Positions 34,556-43,689 of a DNA stretch of 64,000 nucleotides are shown here, one piece after another. A program made the translations under genes and the position numbers. Location: positions 1,178,001 to 1,242,000 of the forward strand of contig NZ_BNCI01000002.1 of NCBI RefSeq assembly GCF_014656395.1. The letters run 5' to 3'. Each line of letters starts with the position of its first letter. Position 1 is the stretch's first letter. A model generated the notes under the pieces. The model did no database searches and was not told where the DNA came from. It saw only the letters and a program-made list of their open reading frames with translations. The DNA is from Kordiimonas sediminis (GTDB taxonomy: Bacteria > Pseudomonadota > Alphaproteobacteria > Sphingomonadales > Kordiimonadaceae).

Positions 34556-37500
34556 ATGGTATTTATGAAAAGTTTCTCTGCCCCTGCCCGGCTGGACGAC
34601 CTCCGTCCTGTGACCATTCGTAGTGCACTAATGGCAACTGCACTAGTCAGTTTACTTGTGCCCTCATTTGGCCTGCAGGCGATTGAAACTACTTCCCCGG
34701 CGTTGATCCTCAAGAAAGCAGCAACGGATACAGATGGTTCTAAGCCTGCCAAGGACAAACCAACAGCTGATGAGCCCGCAACTGACGACCCAAAATCAGA
34801 TGATGAGCCTGATAAGCAACCAGAACCCAAACAGGAAAAACCGGAAGACCCTGAGAACCCTCCACCCAGCCCGACTGAAGATCCTATTGCAGAACCCGCC
34901 ACTGAGAATGATGACGAGGCCGCTGACGACAAGAAGCTTGAGGACAAAGCGAAAGATGACGACAGTGACGAGGATGAGGCTTCAAAAAAAGTTAAACGCA
35001 AGGGTCGCTCTATTAGTGACATCATCGAAGGCGACTATTTCAAAGACGGTCTTTTCAAAGTCTACCGTGATCCAGACTCTGGCGTCATGCGGATGGAGAT
35101 TCAAGAAGACCAGCTTGATAAAGAATTTATCTATTTCTCGCATATCAGCGATGGGGTTATAGACGGCGGACACTTCCGCGGACAATACCGCCGCCCAAAA
35201 GTTTTGAAATTCAGAAAATACTTTGATCGTCTGGAGCTGGTGGAAGTAAACACCAACTTCTATTTTGATCCAGATAACCCGCTATCCAACGCAAAAGACG
35301 CGAATATTTCTGAATCCGTTCTATCAAGCGCACGCATAGAAGCAGAATCTAACCCGGAAAAAGAAGAAAAAGCCTTTTTGATCCGTGCTGACATTTTGTT
35401 TTTAAGTGAAGATCTGGATCAACTACGTACACCGCCCCTGCCCGGCCCAAATGCCAGCACATCTTTCAGGCTGGGAAAACTAAACCGGGCAAAGTCACGC
35501 ATAACCAAGGTAACCACATACCCAGAAAACCTGATGGTGAATGTGGACTATGTCTATTCCAATCCCACACCTTATGCCCGCGGTGGTGCCGAAGTAACCG
35601 ACGCACGTAATGTTACCGTCAGCGTTCAGCACCTTATGATGGAGATGCCAGACACTGATTATACGCCGCGGTTTGATGATCCGCGTGTAGGATATTTCCT
35701 TGTTTACACCAATGACATGACCAGTACTGATGTCACACCGTACCGGGACATGATACAGCGCTGGGACCTGCGTAAAAAATTCCCAGAACAACCTCTTTCA
35801 GAGCCTGTGGAACCAATTGTCTGGTGGATTGAAAACACCACGCCTTTGGAAATACGCCCGATTATCAAAGCAGCAGCAGAGACATGGAACAAAGCCTTTG
35901 AAAAGGCCGGTTTCCAGAATGTCTTGGAAGTTAAAATACAGCCTGATGATGCAAAGTGGGATGCTGATGATGTGCGCTATAATGTCATTCGCTGGACATC
36001 AAGCCCCACGCCGCTATTTGGTGGTTATGGCCCGCGCTTTGTTAATCCCCGCACCGGCCAGATTTTGGGCGCCGACATTATGCTGGAATATATATTCCTG
36101 ACCAATCGGCTGCAATATGACCGTATCTATGATACCGCGGCCTTCACGACTGCGCCTCAGATGGACCTGGGCGGTCATCAAACCAATGTCACAAGACCAT
36201 CAGATCAAACGGCTGCTATAGAGGGCAGCAGAGACACCGCGGCCCCCGCAGGTAACCGGGTGGGTACATTTGCAGCCCACCTTCAGGAGCATGAAAAATC
36301 CTGTGGGTTAGCCCAGCATTTGCACCTAAACACCATACTTGGAAAGGCGCTTGCCGCGTCAAAAGGCTTAAGTGACGCCGAAAATGACACCTTGATCAAA
36401 GAGTCGATCTATTATCTGGTTCTTCATGAGCTGGGGCACACATTTGGCCTGAACCATAACATGAAAAGCAGTTACAGCCTTCCTTATGATCTGGCGCACC
36501 AACCAGATCTGCAAGGTGATGCTCTGACAGGTTCTGTTATGGATTATCCGGCGATAAACTTTGCGCCAGAGGGCAAATCGCAAGCCCATTATTATACCGT
36601 GAAACCCGGCGAATATGACGAATGGGCAATCACATTTGGGTATGCGCCGGAAATGGACGACCCGCAGACGCGCGAAGCCCATTTGGCAAAGTCTGCTGAC
36701 CCGCGCCTTGCCTTTGGTAATGATGCCGATGATATGCGGGTTCCCGGAAAAGGCATCGATCCCCGCATTAACGTTGGGGATTTAACTGACCAGCCAATCA
36801 CTTATGCAACTGATCGTCTGGTAATGAATAAAAAAGCCATCGACAACCTGCTGCATAAATTCTCCAAGCCCGGAGAAAGCTACCAGGAAATGCGGAATGC
36901 CATGGGCGTTCTTCTGGGCGACATCTCAAATCAAGGGCACATTCTGTCCCGTTATATTGGCGGTATCTACGTCGACAGGGCTGTCAATGGACAGTCTGGA
37001 GCAGTGGACCCCTATATTCCCGTCGAAGCGGCAAGACAGCAGGAAGCAATGAAGGCCCTTCGGACCCATATTTTTGCCCCTGATGCTTTTGAATTTGACC
37101 CCAAGCTCCTGCGGCATATTGCAATCCAGCGCAGAGGGTTTGCCCATTTCCTGATGACCGAAGACCCCAAATACCATGCGGTTATCAATAATATTCAGGC
37201 TGGCATATTGGACCATATCCTTCATCCCCTGACATTATTACGTATTACGGATACTGGTCTGTACGGCAATGAATATAGCCTGCATGCAGTCATGGGGGAT
37301 TTAACAGACGCAATCTTTGAAGATGATGCACGCGGTCAGGTCAATACATACCGACAGGAACTGCAAATCCACTATATCTACAGACTGATCAGTATTTTAA
37401 AAGCACCGTTTGGCTATGATTTTATTGCAAGATCAATTGCACTGCAAAATCTGAATGACATCAGAAAAAGCATGGCACGATGGCGCGGCAATGCTGAAAC

Positions 37501-37561
37501 ACGCGCCCACCGTGAACATATCAGCTTCCTGATTGATCAGGCGCTGGATGATAGCCAGTAA
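34556..37561 (+). CDS. Secreted zinc-dependent metalloprotease (DUF5117/M10-like)
   Basis: The 1001-residue protein carries the zincin motif HELGHTFGLNH with His624, His628 and His634 as metal ligands and Glu625 as base, and a Met-turn in SVMDYPA about 45 residues later. An N-terminal hydrophobic export segment lies near residues 20-43. Residues about 55-150 are an acidic, Pro-rich disordered stretch (many Asp, Glu, Lys, Pro) before the conserved domain that begins near RSISDIIEGDYF. The family is widespread in Gram-negatives and poorly characterised. It should act outside the inner membrane. Confidence 0.85.
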   Translation: MVFMKSFSAPARLDDLRPVTIRSALMATALVSLLVPSFGLQAIETTSPALILKKAATDTDGSKPAKDKPTADEPATDDPKSDDEPDKQPEPKQEKPEDPENPPPSPTEDPIAEPATENDDEAADDKKLEDKAKDDDSDEDEASKKVKRKGRSISDIIEGDYFKDGLFKVYRDPDSGVMRMEIQEDQLDKEFIYFSHISDGVIDGGHFRGQYRRPKVLKFRKYFDRLELVEVNTNFYFDPDNPLSNAKDANISESVLSSARIEAESNPEKEEKAFLIRADILFLSEDLDQLRTPPLPGPNASTSFRLGKLNRAKSRITKVTTYPENLMVNVDYVYSNPTPYARGGAEVTDARNVTVSVQHLMMEMPDTDYTPRFDDPRVGYFLVYTNDMTSTDVTPYRDMIQRWDLRKKFPEQPLSEPVEPIVWWIENTTPLEIRPIIKAAAETWNKAFEKAGFQNVLEVKIQPDDAKWDADDVRYNVIRWTSSPTPLFGGYGPRFVNPRTGQILGADIMLEYIFLTNRLQYDRIYDTAAFTTAPQMDLGGHQTNVTRPSDQTAAIEGSRDTAAPAGNRVGTFAAHLQEHEKSCGLAQHLHLNTILGKALAASKGLSDAENDTLIKESIYYLVLHELGHTFGLNHNMKSSYSLPYDLAHQPDLQGDALTGSVMDYPAINFAPEGKSQAHYYTVKPGEYDEWAITFGYAPEMDDPQTREAHLAKSADPRLAFGNDADDMRVPGKGIDPRINVGDLTDQPITYATDRLVMNKKAIDNLLHKFSKPGESYQEMRNAMGVLLGDISNQGHILSRYIGGIYVDRAVNGQSGAVDPYIPVEAARQQEAMKALRTHIFAPDAFEFDPKLLRHIAIQRRGFAHFLMTEDPKYHAVINNIQAGILDHILHPLTLLRITDTGLYGNEYSLHAVMGDLTDAIFEDDARGQVNTYRQELQIHYIYRLISILKAPFGYDFIARSIALQNLNDIRKSMARWRGNAETRAHREHISFLIDQALDDSQ

Positions 37562-37608
37562 ACAGCACGTACCTTATGAACACATAGTACTTACATGTGA
37601 AAAGTCAC

Positions 37609-37637
37609 TGGGCCGGCATTTCCGGCCCATTTTTGTT
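37609..37637 (+). terminator. Terminator after the metalloprotease
   Basis: TGGGCCGG-CATTT-CCGGCCCA followed by TTTTTG. It lies between converging genes; the T-run favours the plus strand. Confidence 0.9.
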
Positions 37638-37663
37638 TTACCCGTTATACATGACAGAATGTC

Positions 37664-38419
37664 CTACCGAACATAGCTGGCGCCGTTAATATCAATTGTG
37701 GTACCGGTTGCATGGTTAACGTTCCCGGACATCAACATGGCCACCATATTACCAACATCGGACGGTGGTGCAGCTTCCCCCATCGGGATTTCATCCAGCA
37801 TCCATTCATTCCCCGGCTCATAGGCAACTGCTGCCATATCAGTTTTCACCCAGCCCGGTGCGATTATAAATCCGTAAATGCCGTCACGGGCATAGCCCCT
37901 GGCAATAGACCGCATCAGGGACACCACGGCCCCTTTTGACGCCGCGTAATGCATATAATCAATCCCGTCACCGCGAAATGCAGCACGACTGGCAATAGAA
38001 ACGATATGTCCGCCGCCCCGCGGCTTAAAATGGCAAATGGCATATTTGCACAAGTCTGCGACTGACTGGATATTCACCATCATAGTGGTGTGCCAACTGG
38101 CGTGCCAGTCTTCGTCACTGCCACTTACATATGCCTCAGGCATTACGCCCGCATTATTAACAAGACCATCAACATGTCCATTGAAGGCAACTGCCTGCTC
38201 CCACAGCTGGTGTGCTGCGCCCATCTGCGATAAATCGGCCTGTACCGGCAGAACACGCTTGCTTCCGTAGTCCGTCACCAGACTATCCAAGTTCCCAGGC
38301 GCCGACGCATAACTGCCAACAACACATGCTCCGCTCTCTAGCAGAATTTTGGCCGTCGCCGCACCAATTCCGCGGGATGCACCCGTTACAAGATAAGTTT
38401 TCCCTGAAAGATCAAACAT
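37664..38419 (-). CDS. Short-chain dehydrogenase/reductase (SDR)
   Basis: This 251-residue classical SDR has the NAD(P)-binding TGASRGIG at 12-19, NNAG at 88-91, and the catalytic Ser144, Tyr158 and Lys162 (YAASK). It resembles FabG-type 3-oxoacyl-ACP reductases and related sugar or alcohol dehydrogenases; the substrate cannot be read. It stands alone in the convergent gap behind the metalloprotease. Confidence 0.88.
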   Translation of the reverse strand: MFDLSGKTYLVTGASRGIGAATAKILLESGACVVGSYASAPGNLDSLVTDYGSKRVLPVQADLSQMGAAHQLWEQAVAFNGHVDGLVNNAGVMPEAYVSGSDEDWHASWHTTMMVNIQSVADLCKYAICHFKPRGGGHIVSIASRAAFRGDGIDYMHYAASKGAVVSLMRSIARGYARDGIYGFIIAPGWVKTDMAAVAYEPGNEWMLDEIPMGEAAPPSDVGNMVAMLMSGNVNHATGTTIDINGASYVR

Positions 38420-38617
38420 ATAGAGCCCCTCCGTACATTCTAAAAGTCACTGAAGGCCATATATATCCAGGGGCTGGGGTTTAATGCAAGGGCGCTGATG
38501 TCGACACATCTATGTCGGCACCAAAATTCACGTCCTGCAAACCACTGCAAAGCAGGTAAATTCTATCAGGCTATTAAAGATTATATGAGAACCAGAAGGC
38601 ATCACACCAAAAGCAGC

Positions 38618-38896
38618 TTAGTGTGTCATCAACCATTCACGTGCCTGACGCTGGGCTTCCGCGATATCACGGTGCTGCATATCAAGGGCAAGTTCCTTGC
38701 GGTCAACTTTCGCCCGGCGCACCCCGCGGATGGCAGCCAGATTGAACCATTTATGTGCCTGAATATAATCTTTCGGAACACCTTGTCCCGTTGAATAGAG
38801 CAACCCCAAGTCATACAGTGCTTCTGCCTGCCCGCTTTCGGCTGAGTGCAAGCGTTCCATCACGTACTGGTATAATTGTTTATCTTTCTGCCCCAT
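38618..38896 (-). CDS. Small Sel1-repeat protein
   Basis: The 92-residue protein contains one Sel1-like repeat: AEALYDLGLLYSTGQGV, then DYIQAHKWFNLAAIRG. Such repeats mediate protein contacts. No signal peptide is visible. The ATG at 38896 is preceded by GAGAAAG; another in-frame ATG at 38911 has no ribosome site. Partner unknown. Confidence 0.75.
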   Translation of the reverse strand: MGQKDKQLYQYVMERLHSAESGQAEALYDLGLLYSTGQGVPKDYIQAHKWFNLAAIRGVRRAKVDRKELALDMQHRDIAEAQRQAREWLMTH

Positions 38897-39153
38897 GATC
38901 TTTCTCGGCATTTAAATGGTTTCAGATACGCTCCCCAACATTTGTTCACTGTCTACCGCGACCTTGTTTTCCAGCGCGGCCTTTACGACTGTACCAAAAA
39001 TACCGAAAAACCAGAAGCACATTATGGCCGATGTGGTATCATTTTTTGCGGTTCATGCACCGTTCAGGTTTCCCTGCCATAATTATGCCTGCATGAATCG
39101 CTACTTGCGGTATATAGGATATTGATTTTGCTTATTATAAGGACACAAAGACG

Positions 39154-39666
39154 ATGAATGGGTCAAAACTCCGGTATCTGGCGCTGGTACCTGCTCTCTT
39201 GCTCGTAGGTGCCTGCACATCGCAAAGCTTGTCACCGGGACACTATGATTCGCGGTCAGTTGGACGTGTCCAAAGCGTCGAACGCGGCGTTATTGAAAGT
39301 TATCGCTGGGTAGAAATTGACGGCAAACGCGGCGTTGGCTCCCTTGCAGGCGCAGGTATTGGTGCCGCCGCAGGCTCTACCGTAGGTGATAATGCGGTTG
39401 GTGTCATCGGTGCCATTGGCGGCGCGCTTATTGGTAGCGCCATTGGCGACAGCATTGACAAAAAGAACGCCAAAACAAGCGGTTTTGAATATCTGATCCG
39501 GACGGAAAAAGGTGATTTGGTTACCATTGTTCAGGCTGACGCAGTCCCCCTTGGGAACAACGCCCCGGTCATGATTTATTATGGGGACCGTGCCCGTGTT
39601 GTTTTGGACGAATCCCGGATTGTTTATGAACACGAAAAAAATCCGGATGAGTTCTATAGTCAATAA
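39154..39666 (+). CDS. Outer membrane lipoprotein with glycine-zipper (SlyB-like)
   Basis: The 170-residue precursor has a lipobox LVGAC with Cys21 as the lipidation site. A glycine-rich hydrophobic segment (about 66-105, GAGIGAAAGSTVGDN and similar) is the 2TM glycine zipper found in SlyB/Pcp-type lipoproteins, and a C-terminal beta domain follows with GDLVTIVQADAVPLG. The family responds to envelope stress and stabilises outer membrane proteins in enterobacteria; here the role is inferred only. Confidence 0.85.
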   Translation: MNGSKLRYLALVPALLLVGACTSQSLSPGHYDSRSVGRVQSVERGVIESYRWVEIDGKRGVGSLAGAGIGAAAGSTVGDNAVGVIGAIGGALIGSAIGDSIDKKNAKTSGFEYLIRTEKGDLVTIVQADAVPLGNNAPVMIYYGDRARVVLDESRIVYEHEKNPDEFYSQ

Positions 39667-39726
39667 TCCCTATTGCAGAATTCAATGTGATGCCTATGTC
39701 TAGATAATGAAGCAAGGCATCACAGT

Positions 39727-40989
39727 ATGACACCCCCTACCTCCTACGCATCTGATATTGCGATGAAGGAAATGCAGCTGCGCCGGTATAAACGCTACGC
39801 ACTGTCACTTCTTTTGCTTATGGCTGCAACCTTCATTGGTATGCACTATGTCCCGGAGAAAGGTCCAATCCTGTCCCTGATTATGTCAGCATCAGAAGCC
39901 GGCATTGTAGGCGGGCTTGCTGACTGGTTTGCCGTCACTGCGCTTTTCAGGCATCCAATGGGTATTCCCATTCCCCATACCGCCTTGATCCCGAATAACA
40001 AGGACAGGATAGGCAATAGCATCGGCACATTCATTGAACAGCATTTCCTAAACCCCGAAGAAGTTGTCACCCGGCTTAACAAAGCCAACATCGCAGGCCG
40101 TGTTGGTGCCTGGCTATCAAAACCGGAAAATGCTGATTTGATAAGCCAATATATTCTGGCTGCGACCCCTCATATGGTCCGGTCCCTGAATGATGATGAA
40201 ATTCGCCAAACGGTCACCCGAGTCGCAAAAACAGAACTGCAAAACCTGAAAGTAGCCCCCTTCCTTGGCGATATTTTAAGTGTTCTTTTAAAGCATGAGC
40301 AACAAAAGGACTTGTTCAGCAAAGCCGTTGGATATGTCAGACAGGCTTTGGTTGATCACAGATACCGCATAATCGAAATTGTGGAGAAGAAAAGCTACTG
40401 GTGGGTGCCTGCGAGCGTCGATAAAAAAGTCGCGGAAGCAATCCTCGAAGGGGCATTGGAATTTGTTGATGATCTACAGAACGAAGACTCGGAGGCCTAT
40501 CAAAAATTCGATCAGGCCGTTGCAGATTTAATATATAAATTACAAACGTCTGACAGTTTCAAAGCCCAGATTGAAACCTTCAAGGAAAAGGTCATAGAAG
40601 ACGAAAGCGCCAGTTTGCTGTTAGGACAAATCTGGGACCGGCTCAGAGATCACATTATTTCGCAAACTGAAATGCCTTCTGATACGCTCAGATCTACAAT
40701 TGCTTCGGGTATCGCCGGGTTCGGTCAGAAGATGCAGCACGACCCGGAACTAGAAGCTCGTATCAATGAACGGCTGGAGGCGCTCGTACTTCAAGTGGCA
40801 GTCCCCTGGCGTCGACAAATTGGCGCTTTTATCGCTGATGTTGTGCGCGGCTGGGACGCGAAAACCATAACCAACCGCATTGAACTAACTGTTGGTCGTG
40901 ATCTACAATATGTCAGAATAAATGGAACACTTGTTGGTGCCCTTGTCGGTGCAATTGTTCACTGCGTCAGTACCTATCTCCTGCCCTAA
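39727..40989 (+). CDS. DUF445 membrane protein
   Basis: The 420-residue protein has an N-terminal transmembrane helix (about 26-46), the DUF445 signature GIVGGLADWFAVTALFRHP near 58-76, and IPHTALIPNNKDRIG. A second hydrophobic helix is at the C-terminus. Between them lies a long helical, mostly polar region. Family function is unknown; a related E. coli protein is YjiN. Confidence 0.85.
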   Translation: MTPPTSYASDIAMKEMQLRRYKRYALSLLLLMAATFIGMHYVPEKGPILSLIMSASEAGIVGGLADWFAVTALFRHPMGIPIPHTALIPNNKDRIGNSIGTFIEQHFLNPEEVVTRLNKANIAGRVGAWLSKPENADLISQYILAATPHMVRSLNDDEIRQTVTRVAKTELQNLKVAPFLGDILSVLLKHEQQKDLFSKAVGYVRQALVDHRYRIIEIVEKKSYWWVPASVDKKVAEAILEGALEFVDDLQNEDSEAYQKFDQAVADLIYKLQTSDSFKAQIETFKEKVIEDESASLLLGQIWDRLRDHIISQTEMPSDTLRSTIASGIAGFGQKMQHDPELEARINERLEALVLQVAVPWRRQIGAFIADVVRGWDAKTITNRIELTVGRDLQYVRINGTLVGALVGAIVHCVSTYLLP

Positions 40990-41110
40990 AATCAGCAACA
41001 AATACGTATAATTTGTGCGGCGCAGCAATTTATTGCGGCGCATCAATTTTCGTGGTAAAATCCAGCTATCATCAACCCTGTGTCGAGTTACTTTATACCG
41101 GGAGCAACCA

Positions 41111-41650
41111 ATGACAGCCACTAAGACAACAGCACCTAAACCTGAAAAAGCCGCCGCTTCAAAAACACTGAAACCAGAAGCAGCAGAGACAGTCGATCTG
41201 TCAAAAGAAGCCACCCTATCAGCGGCACCTAAAAGTAAAACAACAGAAGAAAAATCAGCCCCCGCGGTGAAGGCAAAGGCCGTAAAGAAGTCTGCTACCA
41301 AGAAGAAAAGCGGTGCTAAAAAACCAGACACAGCCGCCGTTTCACCGAAGAGTAAAGATGCAGATGCATCAGATTTTATCACTGCCTGTAGTGCTAGCTT
41401 ACTTGACTATTCCGCAGCCAGTGTTGACCAATATTTTCAGGCAGTCGCAAAAATGGCTGCAGCCACGTCACCGGCAGATGTGTTTTCCATCCAAGCAGAT
41501 TACGCCAGAAATAGTTTTCAAGCTGCAGTGACTGAAATTGACAAACTCTCCAAAGTATCTGGGCTGCCTATCCAAGATAGCATCAAGCCGTACGAGACTT
41601 TCTGGAAAGAAACTGCAGGATTACTTGAAACGCTGGTTCCTCGCACCTAA
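41111..41650 (+). CDS. Phasin-family protein with a Lys/Ala-rich N-terminus
   Basis: The 179-residue protein has a phasin-like helical domain in the last ~90 residues (FITACSASLLDYSAASVDQYFQ to the C-terminus). Phasins coat polyhydroxyalkanoate granules. The first ~85 residues are low-complexity Lys, Ala, Pro, Ser and Thr, similar in style to bacterial histone H1-like tails, which might bind DNA or polyphosphate. The ATG at 41111 has GGGAGC upstream and matches the start of the tail. No PHA synthase gene is nearby. Confidence 0.75.
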   Translation: MTATKTTAPKPEKAAASKTLKPEAAETVDLSKEATLSAAPKSKTTEEKSAPAVKAKAVKKSATKKKSGAKKPDTAAVSPKSKDADASDFITACSASLLDYSAASVDQYFQAVAKMAAATSPADVFSIQADYARNSFQAAVTEIDKLSKVSGLPIQDSIKPYETFWKETAGLLETLVPRT

Positions 41651-41686
41651 AGCGGGTGGTTACACTTTCAGTATCACTGAATGATT

Positions 41687-41715
41687 AAAGGACGGCGCTT
41701 ACGCCGTCCTTTTTC
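41687..41715 (+). terminator. Terminator after the phasin gene
   Basis: AAAGGACGGCG-CTTA-CGCCGTCCTTT followed by TTC. An 11-base stem and T-run on the plus strand, in a convergent gap. Confidence 0.93.
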
Positions 41716-41736
41716 TTTGGTAGCCATAGATTTAAT

Positions 41737-42579
41737 TCAATCACGAACCTTGGTGAGCCACTCGGAACATTCATAGTCACCGTTTTTGTATCTATATTTG
41801 ATACAGGTCCGTGTTGTGCTGTCGTACTCTTTATCCTTATCTGCATGATCCCGGCCATACTCATCCCGGTAATCATCGTACCAGTCACCGTCTCGGCGGT
41901 CATAATCAGACCCACGGTATCTGCCGTCGTGACGGTCTTTGTCTTTGGTTAGTTCATTACCAATCGTAGCACCGAGAACCGAACCGATCACAATGCCCGC
42001 TGTGTTGTTGCGGCCGCCGTCAATTTCGGCCCCTATAACACCGCCCAGAATTCCGCCGGCAATGGTACCGACAACATTACCGCCGCTTGAGTGCCTACTA
42101 GAACCGCCATAATAGCTGTTATAGTGGTAGCTTGTACCGTGCGAATGATAACGGTAGGGGTCATAATTATAACCGTAGTAGTAAGGCGAGATATTCACAT
42201 ACACATTGGACTTTTTCCGGTGGTGATAATGTTTGTTACGCTTGTGACCATTATAATAATAGTCCCTGTAACTGCCATGATCCCGATACTTATTCCGGTC
42301 ATACCGGCCGCGTCCATCACGGTGTCCATCTCGATTGTTAACATGAGTCACATTTTTATTGATGTTCTTGTTAACGATCACGATTTTGTTCTGGTCTTTG
42401 CCGCGACCATTGCCATTACGAACTTTGCCACCGCCATTACGCTCATAGTGTTTCTCTGCACGCGGTTTGTCGCGGTATTTTTTCCGCTCATGTTTATCCC
42501 GGCCATTATCTGCAAACGCAGCGCCTGCCGGAATAATAAACGATGCTATCGCAATAATACTTAAAGTTCGTTTCAGCAT
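41737..42579 (-). CDS. Secreted glycine-zipper protein rich in His, Tyr, Arg and Asp
   Basis: The 280-residue protein has a signal peptide (cleavage near GAAFA) and a glycine-zipper segment near 168-212 (VVGTIAGGILGGVIG), like the Rickettsia 17-kDa antigen group. The rest is compositionally extreme: clusters of His, Tyr, Arg, Lys, Asp, Gly and Asn. Two Cys near the C-terminus (RTCIKY, YECSEW) may pair. A surface or periplasmic, possibly metal-binding, role is a guess from composition. Confidence 0.75.
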   Translation of the reverse strand: MLKRTLSIIAIASFIIPAGAAFADNGRDKHERKKYRDKPRAEKHYERNGGGKVRNGNGRGKDQNKIVIVNKNINKNVTHVNNRDGHRDGRGRYDRNKYRDHGSYRDYYYNGHKRNKHYHHRKKSNVYVNISPYYYGYNYDPYRYHSHGTSYHYNSYYGGSSRHSSGGNVVGTIAGGILGGVIGAEIDGGRNNTAGIVIGSVLGATIGNELTKDKDRHDGRYRGSDYDRRDGDWYDDYRDEYGRDHADKDKEYDSTTRTCIKYRYKNGDYECSEWLTKVRD

Positions 42580-42625
42580 TGGTGCCTCCTTCTAACTTAC
42601 GGAATCACCCTACCAAGAACAATCT

Positions 42626-42640
42626 GAACGCTACCTGAAC
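42626..42640. promoter_or_regulatory. Candidate SOS (LexA) box ahead of the dinB operon
   Basis: GAAC-GCTACCT-GAAC is the alphaproteobacterial LexA direct repeat GTTC-N7-GTTC on the other strand. It is 78 bases before the DUF3572 start, in the divergent gap with the glycine-zipper gene. About two such boxes are expected by chance in 64 kb on both strands, so the downstream dinB is the main support. Confidence 0.55.
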
Positions 42641-42717
42641 GCATTGTTTAGGTTTAGATACATCAAAAACTGGTGTATGAACCAGGAACACTCCCAGGTA
42701 AAAGGCATGACATCACT

Positions 42718-42993
42718 ATGACGACCGAAGACGCACAAGCGATAGCTCTGCAAGCCATCATCTTTATAGTATCAGAGGACGACTTGCAGGAACGGTTTGT
42801 TGCCCTGTCTGGTCTGGACGGTGACGCCATAAAAGCCCGGCTGACAGACAATGATTTTCTGGTCGGCGTGCTGGATTTTCTGATAAACTTTGAACCGGAC
42901 CTGATTGCATGTGCCGAGCATCTGGACACCAGCCCGGAGACATTGACATCAGCATGGCGTGCCCTGGGCGGCGGTCAGGGACAAGAGTGGTAA
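42718..42993 (+). CDS. DUF3572 protein
   Basis: The 91-residue protein matches DUF3572, a small helical alphaproteobacterial family: AQAIALQAIIFIVSEDDLQE, then a GLDGDAIKARLTDNDFLVGVLDFLI core. Function is unknown. It starts a likely operon with a HAD-like gene (24-base gap) and dinB, and it follows a candidate SOS box. An in-frame ATG 15 codons upstream is possible. Confidence 0.75.
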   Translation: MTTEDAQAIALQAIIFIVSEDDLQERFVALSGLDGDAIKARLTDNDFLVGVLDFLINFEPDLIACAEHLDTSPETLTSAWRALGGGQGQEW

Positions 42994-43016
42994 CCTAGGC
43001 CGGTAGGTGGAATGTA

Positions 43017-43661
43017 ATGGATATCAACAACTTCAAAACTCAGTTTTCCCCCACCCGTCCGCTATTACTGGTGGATGCGGATGAAGTATTGCTGAAGTTT
43101 GTTGAACGTCTGGATGTGTTTCTGGCTGATCAGGGTTACACGCTGACGATGACCAGCTTTCGACTGGCTGGTAACATTCGCCATACTGCGACACAGGAAG
43201 TAGCGGCGCCAGAAACGGTCAAAAACCTTATTGGCAACTTCTTTGATACCTGTGTTGGCGATATGGCAGCGGTTGACCATGCCGCCCACTGTCTGAGCAA
43301 CCTGTCTGAACTGTATCAGATTGCCATTCTTTCTAATGTCCCCGCACACTGCAGACAGCGACGGGCGAAAAATCTTGCCGATCTGGGCATGGATTACCCC
43401 GTACTGGCTAACGCTGGCGGAAAAGGCCCTGCAGTAGCAGATCTTCTTTCCTGGTCAGATAACGGTGTTGTCTTTATTGATGACCTGCCCCCACAACATG
43501 CATCCGTGGCCCAGCACGCGCCAGACTGCCACCGGATCCATACGGTTGCCGACAAGAACCTTGCCGCCCTGATCGGGCGGGCAGAACATGCACATGTTCG
43601 CATTGATAATTGGCCTGACATTGAAAAACACCTTCTGCACTGGACGGTCAGTGATGCATGA
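43017..43661 (+). CDS. HAD-superfamily hydrolase-like protein
   Basis: The 214-residue protein has HAD-like motifs: LLVDADEVLL (nucleophile-like D-x-D at about 20-22), ILSNV near 105, a Lys in AGGKGP near 138, and FIDDLPPQ with paired Asp near 155. The cap is short. The substrate is unknown. It overlaps or lies just before dinB in the likely SOS operon, so a nucleotide or damage-related substrate is conceivable but unproven. Confidence 0.65.
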   Translation: MDINNFKTQFSPTRPLLLVDADEVLLKFVERLDVFLADQGYTLTMTSFRLAGNIRHTATQEVAAPETVKNLIGNFFDTCVGDMAAVDHAAHCLSNLSELYQIAILSNVPAHCRQRRAKNLADLGMDYPVLANAGGKGPAVADLLSWSDNGVVFIDDLPPQHASVAQHAPDCHRIHTVADKNLAALIGRAEHAHVRIDNWPDIEKHLLHWTVSDA

Positions 43662-43689
43662 TCCGTCCACGCATAAGGACAATGAGCAG

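Noticed and set aside
34534-35025. A Ser-rich minus-strand frame of 163 codons
   Set aside because: It is the complement of the acidic linker of the metalloprotease.
42091-42564. An Ile/Val-rich plus-strand frame of 157 codons
   Set aside because: It is the complement of the His/Tyr-rich glycine-zipper protein, and is not a credible membrane protein.
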